Origin: Bacillota bacterium
GTDB taxonomy: Bacteria > Bacillota > Clostridia > Lachnospirales > Lachnospiraceae
DNA length: 64,000 bases
Assembly: GCA_023423335.1 (NCBI GenBank)
Contig: JAFAFU010000067.1
Coordinates: 62,001 to 126,000, forward strand
Direction: 5' to 3'
Each line of letters begins with the position of its first letter. Position 1 is the first letter of the stretch. The notes below the pieces were generated by a model that saw nothing but the letters and a program-made list of their open reading frames with translations, was not told where the DNA came from and made no database searches. The position numbers and the translations under genes are program-made. This document shows, one piece after another, positions 25,224-33,773 of this stretch.

Positions 25224-26660
25224 ATGAGTAATGCAGCACAGCTGTCAGCAAGAGAACGAATTCTAACTTTGCTTGACGACAATAGTTTTGTTGAAGTCGG
25301 CGCTTTCGTTACAAAAAGGAGTACAGACTTTAATTTAAATCAGAAGGAAGCTCCTTCTGATGGTGTCATCACCGGCTACGGTATTGTAGATGGCAATCCT
25401 GTCTATGTATTCAGTCAGGATGCGTCTTCCTTAGGCGGCTCCGTCGGCGAGATGCATGCCAGGAAGATAACACATATTTATGATCTTGCACTTAAGGTGG
25501 GAGCTCCCGTCATCGGCTTGATTGATTCAGCCGGAATGAGACTAGAGGAAGCAACCGATGCCTTGCACGGCTTTGGAGAAATTTACCTGAAGCAAACCTT
25601 CGCTTCCGGTGTAATTCCTCAGATAACCGCAGTATTTGGTTCTTCCGGCGGTGGTCTTGCTGTAATGGCTTCCTTAAGTGATTTTTCGTTTATGGAGGGA
25701 AAGAACGGGAAATTATTCGTAAATTCCCCCAATGCTTTGCAGGGTAATTATAAAGAAAAATGTGATACAGCGGCCGCTGCGTTCCAGTCCCAGTCCGGCA
25801 CAGTAGATTATGTCGGTTCTGATGATATTGATGTATTAAGTAAAATCCGCGAGCTGATTTCTCTATTACCATCGAATAATGAAGATGATACATCCTATGC
25901 GGAATGCACCGATGATTTGAACCGGCTGCTTCCCGCTATGGGTTCCGAGATAAATGATACCAAAAAAGCTTTGGAGGACATCGCCGATAATCACTATTTC
26001 TTTGAGATAAAGAAAGATTATGCGAAAGAGATGGTAACCGGCTTCATTCGTTTGAACGGAATGACGGTCGGTGTTGCTGCAAACCGTACCGAGATCTTAG
26101 ACAATAACGGGAAAGCTTCCGCAACCTTTGACGGAACCTTAACCAGTGAAGGCTGCAATAAGGCAGCCGGTTTTGTAAATTTCTGCGATGCCTTTCAGAT
26201 TCCTGTTTTGACCCTTACGAATGTAAGCGGCTTTAAAGCAGCCTTGAACGAGGAAAAGACCATAGCATCCGCAGCTGCTAAGTTAACCCGCGCATTTGCC
26301 GACGCTACCGTACCGAAGGTGAATGTGATTGTCGGTAAGGCTTTCGGCAGTGCTTATATCACCATGAATTCAAAACATATCGGAGCGGATCTGGTATTTG
26401 CTTTGCCCCAGGCACAGATTGGAATGATGGATGCTGAACTGGCTGCCAGGATTATGTATGACAAGAGCCCTGCCGATGTGATCAAAGAGCAGGCTGCCGC
26501 TTATGCAGCGCTCCAGGACAGCGCTCTTTCTGCCGCAAAGCGAGGATATGTTGACAGCATCATTGAACCGGAATCCGTCAGGAAGCATGTGATTTATGCC
26601 TTTGAGATGCTTTTTACGAAGACGGAGGCCCGTCCTGCAAAAAAGCATGGCTCCAAATAA
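25224..26660 (+). CDS. Acyl-CoA carboxyltransferase subunit (MmdA/12S-like)
   Basis: Carboxyltransferase of the crotonase-like fold, 478 residues, that moves CO2 between biotin and an acyl-CoA such as methylmalonyl-CoA. The two half-domains can be seen: an N-terminal half with SQDASSLGGSVGEMHARKI and GLIDSAGMRLEEA, and FGSSGGGLAVMASLSDF; and a C-terminal half with VPKVNVIVGKAFGSAYITMN. GGAGGG precedes ATG 25224. It is the first of four genes; the others encode an OadG-like membrane subunit, a biotin carrier and a pyruvate-side carboxyltransferase. This set resembles transcarboxylase or a Na+ decarboxylase. The precise acyl-CoA is not known. Confidence 0.85.
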   Translation: MSNAAQLSARERILTLLDDNSFVEVGAFVTKRSTDFNLNQKEAPSDGVITGYGIVDGNPVYVFSQDASSLGGSVGEMHARKITHIYDLALKVGAPVIGLIDSAGMRLEEATDALHGFGEIYLKQTFASGVIPQITAVFGSSGGGLAVMASLSDFSFMEGKNGKLFVNSPNALQGNYKEKCDTAAAAFQSQSGTVDYVGSDDIDVLSKIRELISLLPSNNEDDTSYAECTDDLNRLLPAMGSEINDTKKALEDIADNHYFFEIKKDYAKEMVTGFIRLNGMTVGVAANRTEILDNNGKASATFDGTLTSEGCNKAAGFVNFCDAFQIPVLTLTNVSGFKAALNEEKTIASAAAKLTRAFADATVPKVNVIVGKAFGSAYITMNSKHIGADLVFALPQAQIGMMDAELAARIMYDKSPADVIKEQAAAYAALQDSALSAAKRGYVDSIIEPESVRKHVIYAFEMLFTKTEARPAKKHGSK

Positions 26661-26692
26661 AAGGACAATCGTGTGAATTAAAAGTATTTGTA

Positions 26693-26722
26693 TGCCGCTA
26701 AAGCGGCAGCATGGAGGTTATT
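26693..26722 (+). promoter_or_regulatory. Hairpin-RBS module before the oadG-like gene
   Basis: TGCCGCT-AA-AGCGGCA (26693-26708) is followed by GCATGGAGGTTATT and ATG. The segment from the stem to the start codon is nearly the same as before plsX and rnhA. Confidence 0.65.
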
Positions 26723-27112
26723 ATGGGAACATTACTAAATGGAATTGCCGGCCGGACAGCATTTCTTACGTCCTTTATGGACCGCTTGACGGAGGATCCT
26801 TTCATATTAACACTTTGTCTGGGTATTGTATTCGTTGTCCTGATCCTGATTATCCAGCTGATTTATGTGATAAAGTCCGGTTCGGACCGGAAAAGTCAAG
26901 CTTCCGGCGACCGGAACAAAAATCAAAGCTATGTGGATAATGTCATAGCCCAGATTGAAAAGCAGGAATCACAGGAGCTTATGGATTATAATGAGCTTGT
27001 CGCTGTAATAACTGCGGCAATACATGCTTCCATGGGAAGTGAAGTTCCGGCAGACGGCTTCGTTGTCAGATCCATCAGGAAAGTTGATACCAGAAGAAGA
27101 ATACATGCATAG
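26723..27112 (+). CDS. OadG-like small membrane subunit of a biotin decarboxylase/transcarboxylase
   Basis: Single-span membrane protein of 129 residues. One transmembrane helix (about residues 26-51, LTLCLGIVFVVLILIIQLIY) is followed by a Lys/Ser/Asp-rich linker and a helical tail with LMDYNELVAVITAAIHASMG ending RRIHA. This is the layout of OadG/MmdD delta or gamma subunits, which tether the carboxyltransferase to the membrane partner. I chose ATG 26723 with GGAGGT upstream; the ATG at 26711 overlaps the site. The family is assigned by layout and neighbours. Confidence 0.75.
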   Translation: MGTLLNGIAGRTAFLTSFMDRLTEDPFILTLCLGIVFVVLILIIQLIYVIKSGSDRKSQASGDRNKNQSYVDNVIAQIEKQESQELMDYNELVAVITAAIHASMGSEVPADGFVVRSIRKVDTRRRIHA

Positions 27113-27189
27113 ACCCGGCGGGACCGAAAACGGTCCGCCTGCTAAAATAAGACATCCTAAGATGTCCATGAACAAGGAGGATTATAATC

Positions 27190-27579
27190 ATGAAATATTA
27201 TACAATTACGGTTAATGGTAATACCTATGAAGTTTCTGTTGAAGAAGGTCATGCAGCTCCTGCAGCCAGACCTGCGTCTCCTAGCCCCGTTCCTGTAGCA
27301 GCACCCGCGGCAGCCGCTGCGGAAGCTCCGAAGCCGGCAAAAGCTGCTGCTTCCGGAGCAGCCGGAAGCGTGAAAGTGAATTCTCCGATGCCCGGTAAGA
27401 TTCTTGCTGTAAAAGCCAGTGAAGGAAAAGCAGTAAAGCGCGGTGAAGTGATTCTTCTTTTAGAGGCTATGAAAATGGAGAATGAAATCGTTGCTCCCCA
27501 GGATGGTACTATTGTCAGCATCAACGTAGCTGCCGGACAGTCTGTGGAAGCAGGAGATTTACTTGCAACCTTAAACTAA
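27190..27579 (+). CDS. Biotin carboxyl carrier protein
   Basis: Carries CO2 on biotin between the two carboxyltransferases of this operon. The protein has 129 residues. A short N-terminal beta segment (MKYYTITVNGNTYEVSVEE) is followed by an Ala/Pro/Lys-rich swinging linker (about 21-58) and a biotinyl domain (60-129). The biotin lysine is Lys95 in LEAMKMENEI. AAGGAGG lies 9 bp upstream of the start. The architecture matches the 1.3S subunit of transcarboxylase and the gamma subunit of methylmalonyl-CoA decarboxylase. Confidence 0.92.
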   Translation: MKYYTITVNGNTYEVSVEEGHAAPAARPASPSPVPVAAPAAAAAEAPKPAKAAASGAAGSVKVNSPMPGKILAVKASEGKAVKRGEVILLLEAMKMENEIVAPQDGTIVSINVAAGQSVEAGDLLATLN

Positions 27580-27621
27580 TTTAATAAACTATAGTTCTTA
27601 ACTAAGACAGGAGGTATAGCT

Positions 27622-29034
27622 ATGGCTGAACAAGGAAAAAGGCCGGTTAAAATAACAGAAACCATATTGCGTGACGCCCATCAGTCCCTGATTGCTACCA
27701 GAATGGCAACAGAGCAGATGCTGCCCATCATCGAGAAGATGGATAAGGTGGGTTATCATTCCGTAGAATGCTGGGGCGGTGCGACCTTTGATGCTTCCCT
27801 GCGCTTCTTAAAGGAAGATCCATGGGAAAGATTAAGAAAGATCCGATCCGGTTTCAAGAATACGAAGCTTCAAATGCTGTTTCGCGGACAAAACATTTTG
27901 GGCTATCGTCATTATGCAGATGACGTAGTAGAATATTTCGTACAGAAATCCATTGCCAACGGTATCGATATCATCCGTATCTTTGATGCACTCAATGATA
28001 TCCGTAATCTGGAATGTGCCGTAAAAGCAACCAACAAAGAAAACGGTCATGCACAGATTGCTATTTCATATACCCTCGGCGATGCATATACCACAGAATA
28101 TTATATAGAGATGGCTAAGAGAATTGAAGCACTGGGCGCCTCCTCCATCTGTATCAAGGATATGGCAGGGCTTCTGGTTCCTTTTGAAGCAACCACCCTG
28201 GTAAGCGCACTAAAATCCGCTGTTAATATTCCGATTGATCTTCATACCCATTATACCAGCGGTGTGGCAGGCATGACTTACTTAAAGGCAGTGGAAGCAG
28301 GCTGTGATATCATTGATACGGCAATGTCTCCGTTTGCGATGGGTACCAGCCAGCCGGCAACCGAGGTTATGGTTGAGACCTTCAAAGGTACTCCCTATGA
28401 TACCGGTTATGACCAGAATCTTCTGGCAGAGGTCGCTGATTATTTCCGTCCTTTGAGAGATCAGGCGTTAGATTCCGGCCTCTTAAATCCCAAGGTTATG
28501 GGGGTTGATATCAAAACCCTGTTATATCAGGTTCCCGGAGGAATGTTATCGAATCTGGTGTCCCAGCTGAAGGAGCAAAAGGCTGAGGATAAGTATTATG
28601 ATGTATTACAGGAAGTTCCCAGAGTCCGTAAGGATTTCGGCGAACCCCCGTTAGTAACCCCTTCCAGTCAGATTGTAGGAACCCAGGCCGTACTTAATGT
28701 ATTGGCTGGAGAACGTTACAAGATGGTAACCAAGGAAACGAAGGCCTTATTAGCCGGTGAATACGGCCAAACCGTAAAACCGTTTAACGAGGAGGTTCAG
28801 AAGAAGGTTATCGGCGATAAGAAACCGATTACCTGCAGACCTGCCGATCTGATTGAGCCCGAGCTGTTAAAGATTGAGAGCGAAATTGCAGAGTGGAAGG
28901 AGCAGGATGAGGACGTATTATCCTATGCGTTATTCCCTCAGGTTGCAATTGATTTCTTTAAATACCGCAAGGCCCAGAAGACCGGAATTGATTTAACTGC
29001 CGCTGATACCAAAAATCAGGCTTATCCCGTATAA
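27622..29034 (+). CDS. Oxaloacetate/pyruvate carboxyltransferase subunit (OadA/PycB/5S-like)
   Basis: TIM-barrel carboxyltransferase of 470 residues acting on the pyruvate/oxaloacetate side. The metal-binding start ETILRDAHQSLIATRM is followed by ECWGGATFDASLRFL, MLFRGQNILGYRHYADDVVE and the metal histidines in PIDLHTHYTSG. The C-terminal conserved region (about 300-460) is present, but there is no attached biotin domain; biotin is supplied by the upstream carrier. AGGAGG precedes ATG 27622. A strong terminator follows. Pairing with the MmdA-like subunit suggests transfer between an acyl-CoA and pyruvate. Confidence 0.9.
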   Translation: MAEQGKRPVKITETILRDAHQSLIATRMATEQMLPIIEKMDKVGYHSVECWGGATFDASLRFLKEDPWERLRKIRSGFKNTKLQMLFRGQNILGYRHYADDVVEYFVQKSIANGIDIIRIFDALNDIRNLECAVKATNKENGHAQIAISYTLGDAYTTEYYIEMAKRIEALGASSICIKDMAGLLVPFEATTLVSALKSAVNIPIDLHTHYTSGVAGMTYLKAVEAGCDIIDTAMSPFAMGTSQPATEVMVETFKGTPYDTGYDQNLLAEVADYFRPLRDQALDSGLLNPKVMGVDIKTLLYQVPGGMLSNLVSQLKEQKAEDKYYDVLQEVPRVRKDFGEPPLVTPSSQIVGTQAVLNVLAGERYKMVTKETKALLAGEYGQTVKPFNEEVQKKVIGDKKPITCRPADLIEPELLKIESEIAEWKEQDEDVLSYALFPQVAIDFFKYRKAQKTGIDLTAADTKNQAYPV

Positions 29035-29047
29035 TTTTTCACCCGGT

Positions 29048-29089
29048 AAGAACATGCAGAGAGGCGATCTCCCTGCGTGTTCTTTTTTT
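29048..29089 (+). terminator. Intrinsic terminator of the carboxyltransferase operon
   Basis: AAGAACATGCAGAGAG pairs with CTCCCTGCGTGTTCTT around a GCGAT loop, with two mismatches, followed by seven T. Confidence 0.9.
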
Positions 29090-29253
29090 GCAATTTTAAT
29101 CGTTATAAAAAGTGGATAAAATATACATTTGTTTCCGAAATTAACAAATCATGATTGACAAATAAAACTTAATATATTAAAGTCAAAATATGTAGATTTT
29201 GGTATATTTTTCAAATTTTTTGACAGTATTATAAAAAACGGGGTGGGACAATA

Positions 29254-30957
29254 ATGCTTTCCGGTATCATTTTTTTTCTTACAGGTTATAACATTAAGGG
29301 ATCTATCTCTATTATTTTATTTGCTATCTCAGTCTTTATTTTGCTTTTTTCACTCTATATTAAAAACAAGTTCGGTCAGATGTACCAGTCCCTATATTAC
29401 CGCGAGGAACTGTTTAATTCTTTGTGCACCAATATCGATGATATCCAGCTGATTTTTAAATTGGAAGGTTATATGATCGAATATGTTTCCCCTAATCTGG
29501 AACGGTTATATGGAATCAGTGTCAAAAACTTCAAGAAAAACCCCAGAACCATTCTGGGGCAGATTGATCCGGTGATACGGCAGGAGCTTTACTCCTACTT
29601 CACAACGAATATTCTGACCTCAAATAAAGTAATGGAAATTAATTTCTTTAATTCAAAACGAAAACAGATGTCTACCCTGGTCGTACGAATTTATCCTGTA
29701 TTTAACCGGCAGACAGTGACCCGCTATGTCCTGAGTGTTTCGGATATTACAAAAGAGAGGCAGACACAGCAGGTACTGAAGGAAGCTCTGGTAAATGCAC
29801 AGCAGGCCAATGAGGCAAGGAAGGATTTCCTGTCCCATATGAGCCATGAGATACGGACTCCGCTGAACGCCATCAACGGTATGGCCCAGATTGCAGTAAA
29901 ATCCATGGAGGACAGACAGAAGGTGGAAAACTGCCTGAATAAAATATCAGATGCTTCCAAGAAGCTGATTGATCTTGTAAGTAATATCCTGGATATGAAC
30001 AAAATAGACAGCAATAAGCTGATATTGAACCTGGAGCAGTTCTATATGGATAAAATACTGTATGATCTGTCGGATTTTATAAACACCCAGGCAGAGAAGA
30101 ATCTACTGAAGTTCAGCCTGGTGCTGAATAATATTGTCCACAATCATCTGGTCGGAGATTCCCTTCGATTGTACCAGATTCTTGTCAACTGCCTGTCAAA
30201 TTCCTTAAAATTTACTCCGGCCGGCGGTTTGATACGCTTAGAGGTGGAGGAACAGGGAATCTACGGCCATCAGACCATGTTCTGCTTTACCGTCATTGAT
30301 ACCGGTAAGGGCATGAGTGAGGAGTATATTGAGCGCCTCTTCATCCCCTTTGAACAGGAGGATAGCACCATTGCCCAAAAATACGGAGGTACCGGGCTGG
30401 GCATGTCCATCACAAAGAATCTGGTTACCCTGATGTCCGGAGATATCCATGTTACCAGTGAGGTGGAGAAGGGAACCACCATTACGATCCGTATTCCCTT
30501 TGATCTCTATGACGAGCCTTACCAGGCCGAGGACCTGGACCTCCCGGAGGTAAAACAAACAAATTATGATTTTAAAGGCTACCGGGTCCTGGTTGTAGAG
30601 GACAACGAAATCAATATTGAAGTGATTAATGAATTTTTGAAGTATACCGGTCTTACCGTTGATATCGCTACGTGCGGTAAAGAGGCGGTCAGAATGTTTG
30701 AAAAATCACCGCCTTCTTATTATAAAATGATTTTTATGGATGTTCAGATGCCGGAGCTGAGCGGATATGATACCGCCATCCTGATCCGGGCGTGCAATCA
30801 TCCGGATGCCGGAAGCATCTGCATTATCGCCATGTCAGCGGATTCCTATGCGGAGGATGTGACACGGTCCCTGGGAAGCGGAATGAACTATCATATTGCC
30901 AAGCCGATTGATATGGACGGCCTGTATCGGATCATCCATCAGATTATACAGCAGTAA
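29254..30957 (+). CDS. Hybrid sensor histidine kinase with receiver domain
   Basis: Membrane-bound signalling kinase of 567 residues. Two hydrophobic helices (about 1-12 and 17-37) anchor it. A PAS-like sensor domain (about 50-165) is followed by HisKA with the phospho-acceptor His198 in SHMSHEIRTPLN and a HATPase domain with NCLSNSLKFTPAGG, DTGKGMSEEYIERLFIPFEQ and GGTGLGMSITK. A C-terminal receiver domain (about 450-565) has Asp496 in IFMDVQMPELSG. No output regulator is adjacent, so phosphotransfer to a distant partner is likely. The start at ATG 29254 after GGGGTGGG is reasonable. The AT-rich 160 bp upstream has TTGACA motifs but no well-spaced -10. Confidence 0.9.
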   Translation: MLSGIIFFLTGYNIKGSISIILFAISVFILLFSLYIKNKFGQMYQSLYYREELFNSLCTNIDDIQLIFKLEGYMIEYVSPNLERLYGISVKNFKKNPRTILGQIDPVIRQELYSYFTTNILTSNKVMEINFFNSKRKQMSTLVVRIYPVFNRQTVTRYVLSVSDITKERQTQQVLKEALVNAQQANEARKDFLSHMSHEIRTPLNAINGMAQIAVKSMEDRQKVENCLNKISDASKKLIDLVSNILDMNKIDSNKLILNLEQFYMDKILYDLSDFINTQAEKNLLKFSLVLNNIVHNHLVGDSLRLYQILVNCLSNSLKFTPAGGLIRLEVEEQGIYGHQTMFCFTVIDTGKGMSEEYIERLFIPFEQEDSTIAQKYGGTGLGMSITKNLVTLMSGDIHVTSEVEKGTTITIRIPFDLYDEPYQAEDLDLPEVKQTNYDFKGYRVLVVEDNEINIEVINEFLKYTGLTVDIATCGKEAVRMFEKSPPSYYKMIFMDVQMPELSGYDTAILIRACNHPDAGSICIIAMSADSYAEDVTRSLGSGMNYHIAKPIDMDGLYRIIHQIIQQ

Positions 30958-31031
30958 GCTGCCGGATACGGAGGCCGGTGAAAAGCTATTGTAAAGCTAT
31001 TATTTTTTATAATAATTTTATATCAATATGC

Positions 31032-31060
31032 TTGACAATGAAGCAGCAATCAGGTATACT
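31032..31060 (+). promoter_or_regulatory. Sigma-A promoter of ylxM-ffh
   Basis: TTGACA (31032-31037) and TATACT (31055-31060) are exactly 17 bp apart. The predicted transcript start (about 31067) falls inside the left arm of the hairpin that follows. Confidence 0.85.
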
Positions 31061-31093
31061 ACCACCTGTAAAGAAAATTACTTTACAGGTGGT
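31061..31093 (+). promoter_or_regulatory. RBS-sequestering hairpin in the ylxM leader
   Basis: ACCACCTGTAAAG (31061-31073) pairs perfectly over 13 bp with CTTTACAGGTGGT (31081-31093). The right arm contains the ylxM ribosome-binding site AGGTGG, 6-7 bp before ATG 31100. The stem sits immediately after the promoter, so it can hide the site in the mRNA, or act as a DNA palindrome for a repressor. Confidence 0.7.
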
Positions 31094-31099
31094 GCTTTT

Positions 31100-31474
31100 A
31101 TGAATCAGTCAGGACAGGGAATGGAGAAGCTGGATGAAATCGTCCATTTGTCCATTTTATATGATTTTTACGGAGAACTTCTTAATGATCATAAGAAGCG
31201 GATATTTGAGGATTATGTTCTGAATGATTTGTCCTTAAGTGAAATTGCAGCCGAACAAAATATCAGCCGACAGGGTGTTTATGATATGATCAAACGCTGC
31301 AGCAAAGAGCTGAAGGATTACGAAAGCAAATTGGCTTTGGTCCGGAAGTTTCAGTCGATCAAAGAAAAACTGAGTACGATGAAAGATATTTCCGAATTCA
31401 TCCGACGAACCGGAGATGTATCCGATATAAACCGAATTGAAACCTTGGCAGATGATATTTTAAAGGAGCTGTAA
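31100..31474 (+). CDS. ylxM: YlxM family DNA-binding protein, SRP-associated
   Basis: Small helix-turn-helix protein of 124 residues with a sigma-70 region 4-like motif (KRIFEDYVLNDLSLSEIAAE then QNISRQGVYDMIKR). YlxM is encoded with ffh in Gram-positives and is known in some to affect SRP assembly. I chose ATG 31100 because the upstream ATG at 31028 lies before the promoter. A further ATG (protein MEKLDEIV) is possible. ffh begins 5 bp after the stop codon, so the two are co-translated. Confidence 0.9.
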   Translation: MNQSGQGMEKLDEIVHLSILYDFYGELLNDHKKRIFEDYVLNDLSLSEIAAEQNISRQGVYDMIKRCSKELKDYESKLALVRKFQSIKEKLSTMKDISEFIRRTGDVSDINRIETLADDILKEL

Positions 31475-31479
31475 TACGT

Positions 31480-32829
31480 ATGGCATTTGACAACCTATCA
31501 GAAAAGCTGCAAAACATATTCAAAAGCTTAAAAGGAAAAGGGAGACTTTCGGAGGCGGATGTTAAGACCGCATTGAAGGAAGTAAAAATGGCCTTATTGG
31601 AGGCCGATGTTAATTTTAAAGTTGTTAAGAATTTTGTTGCTTCTGTTCAGGATAGGGCAATCGGTCAGGATGTATTGACCAGCCTGACCCCCGGTCAGAT
31701 GGTAATAAAGATTGTAAATGAAGAAATGGTGAAATTACTTGGAGAAGAAACGGTAGAGCTTCAATTAAGGCCCTCCAATGAAATCACTGTGCTGATGATG
31801 TGCGGTTTACAGGGTGCCGGTAAAACAACTGCAACAGCGAAATTGGCAGGCAAGTTAAAATCAAAGGGCAAAAAGCCTCTGCTGGTGGCCTGTGATATCT
31901 ATCGCCCCGCAGCCATTGACCAATTGCAGATCAACGGCGACAAGGTCGGTGTCCCTGTGTTCTCCATGGGAGATAAGCATAAGCCCCTCAATATCGCGAA
32001 GGCCGGTTTGGAGCATGCCGCAAAGAACGGCTTAAATGTAGTGATCCTGGATACCGCCGGCCGTCTTCATATCGATGAAGACATGATGCAGGAGCTTCAG
32101 GAGATCAAAGCAAACCTGACCATTCACCAGACCATTCTTGTCGTGGATGCCATGACCGGACAGGATGCAGTCAATGTAGCAGAGCTATTCCATGAAAAAT
32201 TAACCATAGACGGAGTCATCCTGACCAAGCTGGACGGTGACACCAGAGGCGGCGCCGCACTCTCCATTCGTGCGGTAACCGGCCGGCCGATTTTATTTGC
32301 CGGTGTGGGTGAAAAGCTGACCGATTTAGAGCAGTTTTATCCGGACCGGATGGCTTCCCGTATCCTGGGAATGGGAGATATCCTTACTCTGATTGATAAG
32401 GCCCAGGCGGAATTCGATGAGAATAAAGCCCGGGAAATGGAGCGCAAGATCAAGAAGGCAGAGTTTGACTTCAATGATTTCCTGGACCAGATGCACCAGG
32501 TTCAGAAAATGGGCGGTCTTTCCGATCTGATGAGCATGCTCCCCGGAGTCGGAAAACAGATAAAGGATGTGGACATTGACGAAAAAGCCTTATCAACCAC
32601 AGAAGCCATTATCTATTCCATGACAAAGAAGGAACGTTCCAATCCGGACATCCTGAACATATCCCGTAAGAAGAGAATCGCTGCCGGAGCCGGAGTTGAT
32701 ATCAGCGAAGTCAATGCCCTGGTGAAGCAGCTAGAGCAATCCAGGAAGATGATGAAGCAATTCTCCGGAATGCTGGGCGGTAAAGGCGGTAAACGGGGAG
32801 GCAAATTCAAGCTTCCGTTTGGTTTTTAG
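31480..32829 (+). CDS. ffh: Signal recognition particle protein Ffh
   Basis: SRP54 GTPase that binds signal sequences and 4.5S/6S RNA. The protein has 449 residues. The NG domain has MCGLQGAGKTTATAKLAGKL (G1), CDIYRPAAIDQLQ, LDTAGRLHIDEDMMQEL (G3) and TKLDGDTRGGAALS (G4). The C-terminal methionine-rich M domain (about 325-440) includes FLDQMHQVQKMGGLSDLMSM and ends in a Gly/Lys-rich tail. It follows ylxM closely and precedes rpsP, as in many Firmicutes. Confidence 0.97.
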   Translation: MAFDNLSEKLQNIFKSLKGKGRLSEADVKTALKEVKMALLEADVNFKVVKNFVASVQDRAIGQDVLTSLTPGQMVIKIVNEEMVKLLGEETVELQLRPSNEITVLMMCGLQGAGKTTATAKLAGKLKSKGKKPLLVACDIYRPAAIDQLQINGDKVGVPVFSMGDKHKPLNIAKAGLEHAAKNGLNVVILDTAGRLHIDEDMMQELQEIKANLTIHQTILVVDAMTGQDAVNVAELFHEKLTIDGVILTKLDGDTRGGAALSIRAVTGRPILFAGVGEKLTDLEQFYPDRMASRILGMGDILTLIDKAQAEFDENKAREMERKIKKAEFDFNDFLDQMHQVQKMGGLSDLMSMLPGVGKQIKDVDIDEKALSTTEAIIYSMTKKERSNPDILNISRKKRIAAGAGVDISEVNALVKQLEQSRKMMKQFSGMLGGKGGKRGGKFKLPFGF

Positions 32830-32897
32830 ATTTAGAGCTGCTGTATGGCAGTTTTAGATATATTTTGAAGCAAGAAAATTCAAGGAGGTGAATATAA

Positions 32898-33140
32898 ATG
32901 GCAGTTAAGATCAGATTAAAAAGAATGGGACAGAAAAAGGCTCCTTTTTATAGAATTGTTGTTTCTGATTCCAGAACACCTAGAGATGGCAGATTTATTG
33001 AGGAAATCGGCACCTATGATCCTACAAAAAACCCCAGCGCTTTCAATGTTAACGCAGAAGCAGCAAAGAAATGGTTAGCAAACGGAGCTCAGCCTACAGA
33101 TACTGTAGGTAAGATTTTCAAGAATTCAGGTATCCTTTAA
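32898..33140 (+). CDS. rpsP: 30S ribosomal protein bS16
   Basis: Small-subunit ribosomal protein of 80 residues, the expected length. The N-terminus MAVKIRLKRMGQKKAPFYRI and the motif DSRTPRDGRFIEEIGTYDP are diagnostic. An AAGGAGGTGA site precedes the ATG. It is followed by a large hairpin and then the KH-domain gene. Confidence 0.97.
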   Translation: MAVKIRLKRMGQKKAPFYRIVVSDSRTPRDGRFIEEIGTYDPTKNPSAFNVNAEAAKKWLANGAQPTDTVGKIFKNSGIL

Positions 33141-33154
33141 GCATCTAAAGATAT

Positions 33155-33220
33155 ATGAAAACCGGAACTGCATCCCTCAGGAGCGATTGGCAAAATGAGG
33201 GATTCAGGCAGTTTTCATAG
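33155..33220 (+). terminator. Long stem-loop between rpsP and the KH gene
   Basis: GAAAAC...AACTGCATCCCTCA pairs with TGAGGGATTCAGGCAGTTTTC around a 16-nt loop, an imperfect stem of about 20 bp. No T-run longer than four follows, so it may be a partial terminator, a processing signal or an mRNA stabiliser inside the operon. Confidence 0.5.
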
Positions 33221-33261
33221 CTGCTTTAATGCGTTAAGGTGCGCTTAAGGGAGGTAGTGAA

Positions 33262-33492
33262 ATGAAGGAATTAGTAGAGGTAATCGCCAAATCACTGGTT
33301 GATCATCCCGAAGAGGTTGTGGTTACTGAGAAGGAGACCGATAAATCAATCGTTGTTGAATTAAAGGTCGCTTCGGAGGATATGGGTAAGGTAATCGGCA
33401 AACAGGGCCGCATCGCTAAATCCATTCGTACCGTTGTAAAAGCCGCCGCAACAAAGGATGACAAGAAAGTAATAGTCGAGATTATGCAATGA
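33262..33492 (+). CDS. khpA: KH-domain RNA-binding protein (YlqC/KhpA)
   Basis: RNA-binding protein of 76 residues. The KH GxxG loop is GKQGRIAKSIRTVVKAAA. KhpA works with KhpB in many Firmicutes to control RNA and cell elongation. GGGAGG lies 9 bp before ATG 33262. It sits between rpsP and rimM in the conserved order. Confidence 0.93.
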   Translation: MKELVEVIAKSLVDHPEEVVVTEKETDKSIVVELKVASEDMGKVIGKQGRIAKSIRTVVKAAATKDDKKVIVEIMQ

Positions 33493-33773
33493 TCCGGATT
33501 ATATATATTACCATGCGAACGCGCACGTGAACCATAGAAACACGCTATGCGAGTTACTACGGTTGCCGTAATCCGACCAGAACAGATGAGGGAGGCTGGC
33601 TGTTATGCCCTTAAGGCATAGTGGTGCAGCTTCTTTTATTAAGCTGTCTGTCATCAATTTTATTGGCTTTCCCCAAATTGGGTACAATAGCATTATATAT
33701 AAATTCCGGAGCAGCAGCTATGAGCGAGGTTCCGGGAGGTATTTACAAATAATAGAAAGGCGGAGGAATTCGC

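Noticed and set aside
29155..29253. Promoter for the hybrid histidine kinase gene
   Set aside because: Two TTGACA hexamers are present, but no -10 hexamer at 16-18 bp spacing matches well in this AT-rich stretch.
31028..31099. Longer ylxM starting at 31028
   Set aside because: This start precedes the promoter hexamers and would translate through the palindrome; ATG 31100 has a proper ribosome-binding site.
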